NCBI RefSeq assembly: GCF_000447295.1
Contig: NZ_KE650771.1
Location: 2,560,469-2,624,468 of the forward strand
Source of the DNA: Fischerella sp. PCC 9431
Lineage (GTDB): Bacteria; Cyanobacteriota; Cyanobacteriia; Cyanobacteriales; Nostocaceae
Reading direction: 5' to 3'
Length of the DNA: 64,000 nt
Shown piece by piece: positions 9,330 through 17,998 of the stretch. Each line of letters starts with the position of its first letter. Within the stretch, counting starts at the first letter, position 1. A program made the translations under genes and the position numbers. The notes beneath the pieces are model-generated. The model ran no database searches and was not told where the DNA came from. It saw only the letters and a list, made by a program, of their open reading frames with translations.

Positions 9330-9403
9330 CAGTTATCAATTATCAATTAACAGTTATCGTTAGAGTCAGCACTCATAACTGATAACTGATAACTGTTTAC
9401 TGA
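9330..9403. repeat. TGATAAC-type short repeats between convergent genes
   Basis: Repeated GATAACT/CAGTTATC words fill the gap between the stops of the convergent exporter and glmM genes. The same word recurs at about 34033-34062, 44644-44664 and 52860-52885. It can fold into hairpins and may help end transcription. Confidence 0.7.
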
Positions 9404-9404
9404 T

Positions 9405-10868
9405 TTAGCCGAGATATTTCTGCACTTGCAGTACTAGTTCATTTGTCCAGTAATTAGCAAGATCGGCTGCTTCTGCTTCTACCATGACTCGGATTACTGG
9501 TTCTGTACCGGAAGCCCGGACTAAAATTCTACCAGCATCACCCATTGCTGTTTCCGCACGAGCGATCACTTCTTGCAGAGGTTGAGATTCTTTCCACGCC
9601 ATGCGTTTGTGACGATCTTCTACTCGTACGTTTTTCAATAGCTGGGGATAGGTATGAAAGCTTTGATCTACCATTTCTGCTAGGGAAGCACCCGCTTGTT
9701 TTACCAAAGCTGCGACATGTAAGGCTGTGAGTAATCCGTCTCCTGTAATGCCATAATGACGGCACAAAATATGACCAGATTGTTCTCCCCCCAGCATACC
9801 GCCAGTTTTCTGCATTTCTGCTTGGACGTATTGATCGCCGACTGGTGTGCGAATCAGTTTACCACCGTTTTGTTGCCATGCTCTTTCAAAGCCCAAGTTT
9901 GCCATGACGGTGGACACAATTAAGTTATGTGGTAATTCTTGCTTTTGCTGGAGGTGGCGTCCCCACAAATAAAGAATATAATCACCGTTGACTTGTCTGC
10001 CATGATTATCTACGGCTAACACGCGATCGGCATCACCATCAAAGGCAAAACCTAGATCAGCATTGTGTTCCCTAACTGCTGCTTGCAAAATATCGAGGTG
10101 AGTCGAACCGCAATTAACATTAATGCGATCGCCATCCGGTTGATGATGCAAACAGACAACTTCTGCACCCATTGACTCAAATACCGATGGCGCTAACCCA
10201 ACTGCTGCACCCCAAGCCAAGTCTAAAACTATTTTCATGCCTTGGAGATTAACTGTTTCCAAAGGCTGCGTTAACGCATTTGTATAACTCCTCACCAATT
10301 CTGGGCGTGAGTAATGTTTACCACAATTGTTAATACTAGCTGATGCTGTCACACCACGCAGTCCAGCTTCAATTTCTGCCTGCAAAGCTTGCGGTAACTT
10401 TAAACCATCAGCACCAAAAATTTTAATCCCGTTATCCTCTGGTGGGTTGTGGCTGGCAGAAATCATTATCCCACCAACAGCATCACTTATACTGGTAAGA
10501 TAGGCAACACAGGGAGTAGGACATAAACCCAAATACCAAACTTCTAGCCCTGCTGCTGTTAACCCTGCACTCAAGGCCATAGCCAGCATATCACTGGAAT
10601 TTCTTGAGTCTTGTCCGACAATCACCGATCTTGAGTCAGCAGCATAAGAACGTAATACACTACCCGCCCAATAACCAATTTGCAATGCTAAGGGCGCACT
10701 TAACAATTCCCCCACTCGCCCACGAATACCATCTGTGCCAAACAAAGGAGTAGTCGGTAATGAGATACTATTGGGCGCAAGGCTACCCTCGATAATTTTT
10801 TGCAATTTATCAGGTTCGGAAGCAGAACTACCACCAAAGCCTTGAGTCCGAGTTATTGATGAGACCAT
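9405..10868 (-). CDS. glmM: Phosphoglucosamine mutase
   Basis: 487 aa from ATG 10868; a GTG nine codons upstream is also open. The enzyme converts glucosamine-6-phosphate to glucosamine-1-phosphate for UDP-GlcNAc and peptidoglycan synthesis. The N-terminal signature [14 protein letters not shown], the catalytic phosphoserine loop [13 protein letters not shown], the Mg-binding FDGDADRV and the phosphate-binding [14 protein letters not shown] are all present in order. GlmM rather than PGM/PMM is favoured by the TDGIRG and SASHNP forms. The roughly 40-residue N-terminal extension is poorly conserved in character and could be shorter. It is monocistronic in this window. Confidence 0.93.
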   Translation of the reverse strand: MVSSITRTQGFGGSSASEPDKLQKIIEGSLAPNSISLPTTPLFGTDGIRGRVGELLSAPLALQIGYWAGSVLRSYAADSRSVIVGQDSRNSSDMLAMALSAGLTAAGLEVWYLGLCPTPCVAYLTSISDAVGGIMISASHNPPEDNGIKIFGADGLKLPQALQAEIEAGLRGVTASASINNCGKHYSRPELVRSYTNALTQPLETVNLQGMKIVLDLAWGAAVGLAPSVFESMGAEVVCLHHQPDGDRINVNCGSTHLDILQAAVREHNADLGFAFDGDADRVLAVDNHGRQVNGDYILYLWGRHLQQKQELPHNLIVSTVMANLGFERAWQQNGGKLIRTPVGDQYVQAEMQKTGGMLGGEQSGHILCRHYGITGDGLLTALHVAALVKQAGASLAEMVDQSFHTYPQLLKNVRVEDRHKRMAWKESQPLQEVIARAETAMGDAGRILVRASGTEPVIRVMVEAEAADLANYWTNELVLQVQKYLG

Positions 10869-10895
10869 AATTGTAGAAACACTCCACACAGACAC

Positions 10896-11407
10896 ACAGA
10901 AGACTGTTAATAATCTCCTATGATTTAGGTTGTATCACGATATCTAGATTTATTTTTTTCACAAATTTATTCATTGTTCAGCTCTAGTTTAAGCAGAAAC
11001 ACTTAAAACTTATATTAAGCTTTTGTAAAAATAATCTCAAAATTTGAATTTAGTCATTAGTCATTGGGCATCGGGTATTGGTCTATTCTCCCTGCTCCCT
11101 CCTCCCTGCTTCCTTGTCCCCCTTGTCTCCCTTGTCCCCACTCCCCTATCCCCTATCCCCTATCCCCAGTTATCTTTACAGATTTTAATTTATTTTTACA
11201 ATCTGTAAATATAGCTCTGTTGCTTTCTCTGTCTTGCTGTATTGCATAATACTAAAGACTTGACACTTAAAAAATATTAATAGAAATTCTCATCAAATAG
11301 CTTTACTGTAACGTTTTAGTGGCTTTTGTAGCCGTTCTTAATCAGGCAGCTATGCAGAGGCATTACTCTAGCCTTGAATTTACATTTTTAAAGTTGAGAA
11401 ATTTAGC
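10896..11407. other. Intergenic region between glmM and the haem oxygenase gene
   Basis: No gene seen. About 11050-11170 holds CCCTGCTCC- and CCCCTAT-type short repeats. Both flanking genes read away from it, so promoters for both should lie here. A TTGACA at 11260-11265 is a possible -35 for the haem oxygenase gene, but no good -10 follows at standard spacing. Confidence 0.6.
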
Positions 11408-12127
11408 ATGAGCAGTAATTTAGCAACTAAATTGCGTGTAGGCACAAAAAAAGCCCACACAATGGCGGAAAATGTTGGTTTTGTCAAGTGTTTTTTAAAA
11501 GGAGTAGTTGAGAAAAACTCTTACCGTAAGCTGGTTGCCAACCTCTACTTCGTGTATTCGGCGATGGAAGAGGAAATGGAAAAGCACAAAGATCACCCTA
11601 TTGTTTCTAAGATTAACTTCTTAGAACTATACAGAAAACACAGCTTAGAAACAGACCTAACTTATTACTACGGTACTAACTGGCGAGAGCAAATCCAACT
11701 ATCCCCAGCCGGAGAAGCATACGTACAGCGCATCCGGGAAATCTCGGACAAAGAACCAGAATTGTTAGTAGCCCATTCTTACACCCGTTATCTGGGTGAC
11801 TTGTCTGGAGGACAAATTCTCAAAGGAATTGCCCAAACAGCAATGAACCTAAATAGTGATGGTGTCGCCTTCTATGAATTTGCGGACATTGACGACGAAA
11901 AAGCATTCAAAAACAAATATCGTCAAGCCTTAGATGAACTCCCGATTGATGAAGCTACAGCCGATCGCATTGTTGAAGAAGCAAACGATGCTTTTGGTAT
12001 GAACATGAAGATGTTCAACGAATTAGAAGGTAATTTGATTAAAGCGATCGGGCAAATGCTTTACAACACCCTCACCCGTCGTCGGACTCGTGGTAGTACT
12101 GAAACCGGACTCGCCACAGCTGAGTAA
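11408..12127 (+). CDS. pbsA: Haem oxygenase (biliverdin-producing)
   Basis: 239 aa, close to the family norm. The enzyme opens haem to biliverdin IX-alpha, CO and iron, using ferredoxin, and feeds phycobilin and phytochrome chromophore synthesis. The N-terminal LRVGTKKAHTMAE contains the proximal haem ligand His17. The distal helix GDLSGGQIL near residue 140 is fully conserved. The tail (TRRRTRGSTETG) is basic and variable. No bilin reductase gene is adjacent. A long hairpin lies about 100 bp downstream. Confidence 0.95.
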   Translation: MSSNLATKLRVGTKKAHTMAENVGFVKCFLKGVVEKNSYRKLVANLYFVYSAMEEEMEKHKDHPIVSKINFLELYRKHSLETDLTYYYGTNWREQIQLSPAGEAYVQRIREISDKEPELLVAHSYTRYLGDLSGGQILKGIAQTAMNLNSDGVAFYEFADIDDEKAFKNKYRQALDELPIDEATADRIVEEANDAFGMNMKMFNELEGNLIKAIGQMLYNTLTRRRTRGSTETGLATAE

Positions 12128-12224
12128 AAGCTGTAACAATTTTTGATTTGGGATTTTGGATTATAGAGACAACAATTAGTTGCCAGTTTAAAACCAAATC
12201 ATACTAAATTTTGAATAAAGCATC

Positions 12225-12289
12225 TTAGGGGTAGTAGCCTTGAGATTATCTGTAGGAGTTATAGGTAAGCCCAAGGAGACTACCCCTAA
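12225..12289. other. Long imperfect hairpin downstream of the haem oxygenase gene
   Basis: TTAGGGGTAGT (12225-12235) pairs perfectly with ACTACCCCTAA (12279-12289). An inner CCTTG/CAAGG pair (12238-12242 with 12272-12276) is separated by an AG/AG internal loop. No T tract follows, so it is not a standard terminator. It could be a dispersed palindromic element or a structured 3' UTR. Confidence 0.7.
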
Positions 12290-12292
12290 AAC

Positions 12293-12328
12293 AATTAAAA
12301 ATTAAAAATTAAAAATTAAAAATTGGAA
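12293..12328. repeat. AAAAATT tandem repeats
   Basis: Repeated AAAAATT units, the same class as at 4153-4184 and 62470-62500. The rest of the gap 12128-12472 holds only the two inverted repeats listed separately. Confidence 0.85.
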
Positions 12329-12386
12329 GAAGAATAGTAGAGTTTCAGCTTAAAATAACAGAGGTTAATTTTCACAATAGACGAAC

Positions 12387-12430
12387 TTCAGTACTTAGCA
12401 AAATAATATAGTTACAAGTTAAGTACTGAA
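12387..12430 (+). promoter_or_regulatory. Perfect 11-bp inverted repeat in the leader of the CobW-type gene
   Basis: TTCAGTACTTA (12387-12397) and TAAGTACTGAA (12420-12430) are perfect inverted copies 22 bp apart, 42 bp before the chosen ATG. They could be an operator pair or a leader hairpin. They do not resemble a Zur or Fur box as I know them. Confidence 0.5.
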
Positions 12431-12472
12431 AATTACTTGTTATTTAAGACTACACAAAGATCATTTTTCAGC

Positions 12473-13519
12473 ATGGCTACAAAAATTCCTGTCACTGTCA
12501 TCACTGGTTTTTTAGGAAGTGGTAAAACTACTTTGATTCGCCACTTATTACAAAATAATCAAGGACGCCGGATTGCGGTTCTAGTCAATGAATTTGGTGA
12601 ACTTGGTATTGATGGTGAACTCTTGAAATCTTGTCAAATTTGTCCAGAAGATAGTGAGAGTGAAGATAATATTTTTGAATTAACCAATGGTTGCTTGTGC
12701 TGCACTGTGCAAGAGGAATTTTTGCCGACGATGCAACAATTACTCAAGCGAAGAGAAAGTATAGATTGCATTTTGATCGAAACCTCTGGTTTAGCATTAC
12801 CAAAACCATTAGTAAAAGCATTTCGCTGGCCAGAAATTCGTTCTGGGGCGACAGTTGATGCTGTGATTACTGTCGTCGATTGCGAAGCAGTTGCAGCTGG
12901 AACCTTTGCGAGTAACCCAGAAGCAGTAGAAGCGCAAAGACAAGCAGATGATAGCTTAGAACACGAAACACCCTTGCAAGAATTATTTGAAGATCAACTT
13001 GCTTGTGCAGATTTAGTGATTCTCAATAAAACTGATTTAATTGACACAGAAACAAAAACAAAAGTCGAACATTTAGTTAAACAAGAATTACCCAGAGTCG
13101 TCAAGATAGTAGAAAGTGATCAAGGTAAACTTGACCCATCTATATTATTAGGATTTCAAGCCGCAGTTGAAGAAAACTTAGATACTCGTCCCAGTCACCA
13201 CGATATAGAAGAAGATCACGACCACGACGATGAAATCACATCAACTCACTTAATTTTAAACCGTGATTTTGACCCGCAAATACTACAAAAACAATTACAA
13301 AATCTTACCCAACAACAAGAAATTTATCGTATCAAAGGCTTTGTTGCAGTACCCAACAAACCCATGCGTTTAGTTATGCAAGGCGTAGGAAACCGTTTTG
13401 AACAATTTTACGATCGCCCTTGGCAATCAGATGAACCAAAGCAAACACGACTAGTTTTTATCGGTCGCAAACTCAATCGCACTGAAATTGCAGCACAGTT
13501 GGAAGCAAGCTTGTGTTAG
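12473..13519 (+). CDS. CobW/COG0523-family GTP-binding metallochaperone
   Basis: 348 aa from ATG 12473; an upstream TTG would add 12 residues before the conserved start. Walker A GFLGSGKTT lies at the N-terminus. The family metal motif CLCC in NGCLCCTV and the guanine-specificity NKTD follow. A His/Asp-rich stretch (HHDIEEDHDHDDE) lies before the C-terminal CobW_C domain. COG0523 GTPases insert or handle metals, often Zn, and some act in cobalamin synthesis. No cobalamin gene is adjacent, so a zinc chaperone role is more likely. The upstream inverted repeat may regulate it. Confidence 0.9.
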   Translation: MATKIPVTVITGFLGSGKTTLIRHLLQNNQGRRIAVLVNEFGELGIDGELLKSCQICPEDSESEDNIFELTNGCLCCTVQEEFLPTMQQLLKRRESIDCILIETSGLALPKPLVKAFRWPEIRSGATVDAVITVVDCEAVAAGTFASNPEAVEAQRQADDSLEHETPLQELFEDQLACADLVILNKTDLIDTETKTKVEHLVKQELPRVVKIVESDQGKLDPSILLGFQAAVEENLDTRPSHHDIEEDHDHDDEITSTHLILNRDFDPQILQKQLQNLTQQQEIYRIKGFVAVPNKPMRLVMQGVGNRFEQFYDRPWQSDEPKQTRLVFIGRKLNRTEIAAQLEASLC

Positions 13520-13643
13520 TCTGATTCAGAATTTTTTTTGCCCTCCCACATTGTTTTGATAGAATCAACTGACTTAAAAATGGGTGTGGGGGTGTAAGAA
13601 GAATCATATTTTTATTCACCCTGGTGTACGCAATTCATAGAGG

Positions 13644-14627
13644 CTATTTACTTTGCCATGATTGAATCAAAGTATGAGAGTTATTCAATAATTGATTCAA
13701 TTGATGCAATGCTTCTGTTTGATTGCGAACATGGGCATCAATAAATAAACCAATTATATCCGCCGTTAATAACCGTAATGCTTCTGGACTTTGAGTAGTT
13801 GGAAAGTCAAGAAATGGTCTACCTGTGGTGTTGTCGAAAGGATCAGCAATGATAAAATGATTTGCTCCCTCTAGAAACACCAAATAGCTATCATTTCGTC
13901 CTCCAGCAATTGCTTCTTGGAATGTACGCATTACAGCAGTGGTTGCATCACCTGAAGCGATCCCATAGCGATCGCTACTATTTGCGATCACTCCATCACG
14001 AGTTCCCCCAATCAATAACATCGGTAGAGAATCTGGTAAAGGCAAAATCGTACCTGGTTTGTATCCCATCATTGTCCCTCCCATAGAATGGCCAGCATAA
14101 GCAAAAGATGCTGCTACTTGTGGGAAAAAACCAGGATTAGCATTTTCGATCGCCACCCTCCCACCTGCTGAATGTCCACCTAAAATCACCCGTTCTAAGT
14201 CAAGCATTCCAGCTAGGATTCCTTCTGCTTGCAACTGTTCGAGTTTCCCTAACAGTGTCGGTAAAGCAGAAGATGTGGGAACAGTACCATAAATTCGAGG
14301 TTGACAGGTAGTGATATCCACTCCAGGAGTCAAACTAACAACCCCTGGAAGATCTTCTGCAATCCAGTTAAATGTCACAACCACCAGTCCACGTTCAACC
14401 AGTTTTACTGCTAACCATTGATATATCTGGGCCTCACAGTTAAACCCGTTAAAAAAAATCACTACTGGAAAGGGGGCTTTTTGGCGATCAACAGGCACAA
14501 TTCCCAGGTTATTTTCTGTATGGCTACCTGACATCTGTGCTGGATACAAGATTTTGAGATAAATCGTATCGTAAGGAGGTCTAACACTTTCGACTTTTGC
14601 TACTTGAAAGAAAGCACGAACAGTCAT
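13644..14627 (-). CDS. Alpha/beta hydrolase (chlorophyllase/dienelactone hydrolase-like)
   Basis: 327 aa. The nucleophile elbow GGHSAGGRVA is near residue 170, an HG-type oxyanion region (VIFFNGFNCE) lies upstream, and the catalytic His candidate is in GANHFII. The domain order and the GHSAGG form suit the chlorophyllase/PAF-acetylhydrolase-like group. No signal peptide is seen, so it is probably cytoplasmic. Substrate cannot be told. An SDR-type gene lies 61 bp upstream on the same strand and may be co-transcribed. Confidence 0.8.
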   Translation of the reverse strand: MTVRAFFQVAKVESVRPPYDTIYLKILYPAQMSGSHTENNLGIVPVDRQKAPFPVVIFFNGFNCEAQIYQWLAVKLVERGLVVVTFNWIAEDLPGVVSLTPGVDITTCQPRIYGTVPTSSALPTLLGKLEQLQAEGILAGMLDLERVILGGHSAGGRVAIENANPGFFPQVAASFAYAGHSMGGTMMGYKPGTILPLPDSLPMLLIGGTRDGVIANSSDRYGIASGDATTAVMRTFQEAIAGGRNDSYLVFLEGANHFIIADPFDNTTGRPFLDFPTTQSPEALRLLTADIIGLFIDAHVRNQTEALHQLNQLLNNSHTLIQSWQSK

Positions 14628-14688
14628 GTCACATAGTATCTTACGTTACTCATATCAAATCTTAGCTGTCAAGAAGATTTTTCTCAAA

Positions 14689-15366
14689 TCAATCTAGATG
14701 AAATTTTTCAAACTCTGGTTGTCCAAACAACATATTGGCATCTATTGCTGACAAAACTTTATTGTTAGCAGCATCAGAATTTAAACAACAGCAAACTAAG
14801 AGTGCCACATCTGCACGATTAATCATACCAGCAATAGTTGGATTTTCGGTTAAAACTCCATTTCCAGTTGCAGGTTCAGACTGCAATCCACCAGGGCGAA
14901 TAATAGTATAATTAAGTCCACTGGCAATTAAATCTTGTTCGGCTTTTTCCTTATCAATTAAAACCGGCTGTAATGCTTCTAAAATTTGTGGAGATAAAGC
15001 TACAACACTATTGCCACTACCAATAGAAGTTACCAAAATAAACTTTTTGACTCCTGCTTTGATCGCCACATCGATGAGGTTTTTATTACCGATATAATCT
15101 GCCCTATTATTATCTTTGGCTAAACCACCAATGGTTGTGATCACAGCATCAATGGGTTCATCTCCCAGCATTGCGCGTTCGACATCCTCCACATTCATCG
15201 CATCTCCTAGAACCACTTTTATTCCCATTGCTTCTAGTTCATGACGAGTTGCATCAGTTCTTAAGAGTGCTTTTACTTGAGATTTTTGTGAGATCAAGCA
15301 TTGGGCTATTTCTCGACCCACGCCTCGACTTGCTCCGGCTAGAAAAATAGAGGATACTGCTGTCAT
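14689..15366 (-). CDS. NAD(P)-binding atypical SDR (NmrA/YwnB-like)
   Basis: 225 aa single Rossmann domain. The dinucleotide motif GASRGVG is at residues 10-16. VITTIGG and FILVTSIGSG follow the family pattern. The catalytic YxxxK is absent, as in atypical SDRs of the NmrA/NAD(P)-binding group. It may be a reductase, epimerase or redox sensor; no substrate is suggested. It lies upstream of the hydrolase gene on the same strand. Confidence 0.82.
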   Translation of the reverse strand: MTAVSSIFLAGASRGVGREIAQCLISQKSQVKALLRTDATRHELEAMGIKVVLGDAMNVEDVERAMLGDEPIDAVITTIGGLAKDNNRADYIGNKNLIDVAIKAGVKKFILVTSIGSGNSVVALSPQILEALQPVLIDKEKAEQDLIASGLNYTIIRPGGLQSEPATGNGVLTENPTIAGMINRADVALLVCCCLNSDAANNKVLSAIDANMLFGQPEFEKFHLD

Positions 15367-15529
15367 AGATATTGCTGACGGAATTGATCAAGATTCAACA
15401 AGTATTAACTATATCTTTCTTTGAGGGTGAAATCATTGCCGCGATCGCATTCATCGCTGCAATCAGGCGATCGCACATAGATAGATATTAACGAAGTTCT
15501 GATCCTTGTGTGTGAATCTTTACAACTCA

Positions 15530-16927
15530 TCACCACAGTTTTGAGGTTCGATGATGAACTTCTGCTTTTAAAACTCGTAACAAAAGATTTGGTGCAAACA
15601 GTGATGCTGGTTGCTTAGTCATATGCATCACTGCCAAAAAATTCGGGTAAATATTAGGGTCATTGACCGAAAGTTGTAATAATCTATCCATATATTGATG
15701 CATCAGTCGGGTAATGCGGTTTGGTTTTCCACCTTCGGTAGTTTCCCAACGAAAATCTTCACCTATTGCCATCAACCAAGGAGTTTCTAATACTTTCGCC
15801 AGTTGCTTTTGGAAACGTTTTGTTAAACCTGTGAGGCTGTGTTGGTTATTTTGATACTGTTTTTGTAAGCAGTCTTGCAAGATTAGCGCACTTAAAGCAG
15901 CAGTTGTCATTCCTTGACCATAAACAGGATTGAAACTACACACAGCATCACCAATTGCTACCAAACCATCTGGTATGCGAGCAAGCTTTTCGTAATGACG
16001 CCAGGAATTTTCTGTACGTCGATAACCATAGATTGGAGAAACAGGTTTAGCGTCTTTGAGGAATTCATAAATTTCTGGAGTACGGAGACTGCGAGCAAAT
16101 TCCATAAACCCAGTGTCATCAGTTGGTGGATAGTCTCGACTGATACCAACCAAAATTACACCCCAACGATTACCTTCCACTGGAAATATTACTCCACCCC
16201 GTTTGTCATACGGTGGTTGAGAAGTCACATATAACACTTTCCAATCTGCCTGTAAATTCTCTGGCAATTCGTACCAACGGGTGCTGTAACCTAAAAATGA
16301 ATTAATTACGGTTTCATTAGGAGATTGATAGCCAATTTCCTCTAACCACTTGGGTAACTGAGAGTTACGTCCACTAGCATCAACAACTAAATCAGATGTT
16401 AGTTCTTGTGGTTGTGCATGATCAAGACAACGTAATTTTACTCCTGTCACCCTGGAATTACTTGCATCAGTTAGTAAACCCTGTACCTGAGTTGCTGATA
16501 AAAATTCCACTTGGCGATCGCTACTAAGATAACCACGAACTACCCACTCCAAAAAAGGACGACTGCAAGTACGAGTAATTAAGTTTGAAGAATTACGCTT
16601 TGCACAACCCCATGCATGAAAAAAACATGATTCCATTGCCCAGTTTACAGAAGGCGCACCTGCTGCAATGAGTTTTTCCTCAATCTCAGGAAACCACTCT
16701 TCTAGAATGCGATACCCTTGCGTCAGCAATGCATGGACGTGATTTGCTTGGGGTACTCCCTGACGTATTTCTGGCTGTTGGGGTAAGCGATCGCGTTCTA
16801 TTACTGTGACACGTTCAAAGTGTTCAATTAAAATTCTCGCACTCAACAGTCCCGCCATACCACCACCAATGACAATAGCATGATTGCCATTGCGGGTTTG
16901 CTGCTGTGCCTTCATGAGCCTAGACAT
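15530..16927 (-). CDS. FAD-dependent oxidoreductase (monooxygenase/halogenase-like)
   Basis: 465 aa. The N-terminal FAD fold GGGMAGLLSARIL, followed by VTVIERD, and the second FAD motif GDAVCSFNPVYGQGM near residue 330 define a GR2-type flavoprotein of the PHBH/tryptophan-halogenase superfamily. The halogenase WxWxIP motif is not seen, so an epoxidase or hydroxylase is more likely. No reductase partner is adjacent. MKAQQ five codons in is an alternative start. Confidence 0.85.
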   Translation of the reverse strand: MSRLMKAQQQTRNGNHAIVIGGGMAGLLSARILIEHFERVTVIERDRLPQQPEIRQGVPQANHVHALLTQGYRILEEWFPEIEEKLIAAGAPSVNWAMESCFFHAWGCAKRNSSNLITRTCSRPFLEWVVRGYLSSDRQVEFLSATQVQGLLTDASNSRVTGVKLRCLDHAQPQELTSDLVVDASGRNSQLPKWLEEIGYQSPNETVINSFLGYSTRWYELPENLQADWKVLYVTSQPPYDKRGGVIFPVEGNRWGVILVGISRDYPPTDDTGFMEFARSLRTPEIYEFLKDAKPVSPIYGYRRTENSWRHYEKLARIPDGLVAIGDAVCSFNPVYGQGMTTAALSALILQDCLQKQYQNNQHSLTGLTKRFQKQLAKVLETPWLMAIGEDFRWETTEGGKPNRITRLMHQYMDRLLQLSVNDPNIYPNFLAVMHMTKQPASLFAPNLLLRVLKAEVHHRTSKLW

Positions 16928-17020
16928 AAATTTGTTTGTAATTATTCACTCTCAGTTTTTATCTTACTGAGAATTTGAGAGTGAAATATACCAACAGTGC
17001 GATCGCTCACATTAATCGCT

Positions 17021-17236
17021 TCAAAATTCAGATTTATTCAACTTTTCTCTTAAGATGGCTTCTACTTCACTTTCAGGATCATCAAGATCGAACGGATAGG
17101 GTTGACGAGGAGCATTCGGATCACGACGACTGATGAGAATTTGCAATGCTGCTCGAAATTCTTCCTCATCATTTCGATGCTCTGAAAGATACCGCTTTAA
17201 TTCAGGCGTTGTCATTTGGTCAAGATTCGGCATCAT
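17021..17236 (-). CDS. Small conserved hypothetical protein (DUF6887-like)
   Basis: 71 aa, acidic, predicted helical. It begins with a pattern (DQMTTPELKRYLSEHRNDEE) that I associate with small cyanobacterial DUF6887-type proteins of unknown function. It lies just downstream of the DUF5615/DUF433 pair on the same strand, after 25 bp, and may belong to the same transcript. Confidence 0.6.
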   Translation of the reverse strand: MMPNLDQMTTPELKRYLSEHRNDEEEFRAALQILISRRDPNAPRQPYPFDLDDPESEVEAILREKLNKSEF

Positions 17237-17261
17237 ATAACAGGGAGAATTTTTTAGTTTC

Positions 17262-17615
17262 TCAGAATGGGATGGACATTATCTGATTAACCCATTCCTC
17301 AGCAGTAGATGCTTCCCAAATAAGAATGACTGCTTCAATTGCATCACTGACTAATAAATTTTGGGAAACAATTAAAATCCCGGAACTTGTTTGCGAAACT
17401 ATAAACTTACCAAATTCAGCAGGCATAGTTTTTCGATCATGGGTAACAAGAACTCTGCCATCCTGCGCTGCTATTGCTAATACTTCTGAATCTTTCTTAC
17501 CTTCAAGTTCTGCTGCATTGGCTGATTGAAAATCAATTTTTGGTTGTCTACGTAATGTGCCAGTCACAATAGCTTGCTTAAGATCAGCATCCGCTTGAAA
17601 TCGAATTATAGTCAT
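17262..17615 (-). CDS. DUF5615 PIN-like protein (putative toxin)
   Basis: 117 aa. PIN-like fold signatures are present: an early Asp pair (FQADADLKQAIV), a central acidic patch (GKKDSEVLAIAAQDGRVLVTHD) and a hydrophobic C-terminus. DUF5615 proteins are predicted RNases that pair with DUF433 antitoxins. The DUF433 gene lies 8 bp upstream, the typical order. The N-terminus reads FQADAD where DUF5615 members often have FLVDEN, so activity is not certain. Confidence 0.78.
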   Translation of the reverse strand: MTIIRFQADADLKQAIVTGTLRRQPKIDFQSANAAELEGKKDSEVLAIAAQDGRVLVTHDRKTMPAEFGKFIVSQTSSGILIVSQNLLVSDAIEAVILIWEASTAEEWVNQIMSIPF

Positions 17616-17623
17616 GCTTGACT

Positions 17624-17935
17624 CTACTTCTGTATTTGAGTAGCTTTTAACTTTTGATACAGAAGGGAATTTTTTTCTCTCAGGGATTGTTGGAGTTTTT
17701 CAAACTCTGCTTCACCTTGTTTTAAATAAGCATCAACTAGCTCTCGGTTGGCAAGATAAAAGGCGATCGCACCATAAACTTGCTCTAGTGAAAGTAAGGG
17801 AAAGTTTTGGACAATGCTTTCTGGGGATTCTCCGTTCAAGAAGCCATACACCACTGAATCCAGAGAAATGCGTGTCCCCTCGATCCAATACCCTTTGTCT
17901 CGTTGTTCAATATATTGCTTCGATAGAGTCAGCAC
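17624..17935 (-). CDS. DUF433 protein (putative antitoxin)
   Basis: 103 aa. DUF433 hallmark stretches are visible: GYWIEGTRISLDSVVYGFLN, then ESIVQNFPLLSLEQVYGAI. This is a small winged-helix DNA-binding fold, followed by a charged C-terminal helix that probably binds the toxin. It precedes the DUF5615 gene by 8 bp, so the pair should be co-transcribed and self-regulated. The ATG is well placed. Confidence 0.82.
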   Translation of the reverse strand: MLTLSKQYIEQRDKGYWIEGTRISLDSVVYGFLNGESPESIVQNFPLLSLEQVYGAIAFYLANRELVDAYLKQGEAEFEKLQQSLREKNSLLYQKLKATQIQK

Positions 17936-17998
17936 TACTGTTATCCAACTAATGACTATGCTCTATATATTAAATGATCGCTCATTTGTCTTAGGCTC

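Noticed and set aside
15530-16927. Tryptophan halogenase
   Set aside because: FAD motifs fit, but the WxWxIP motif is not seen.
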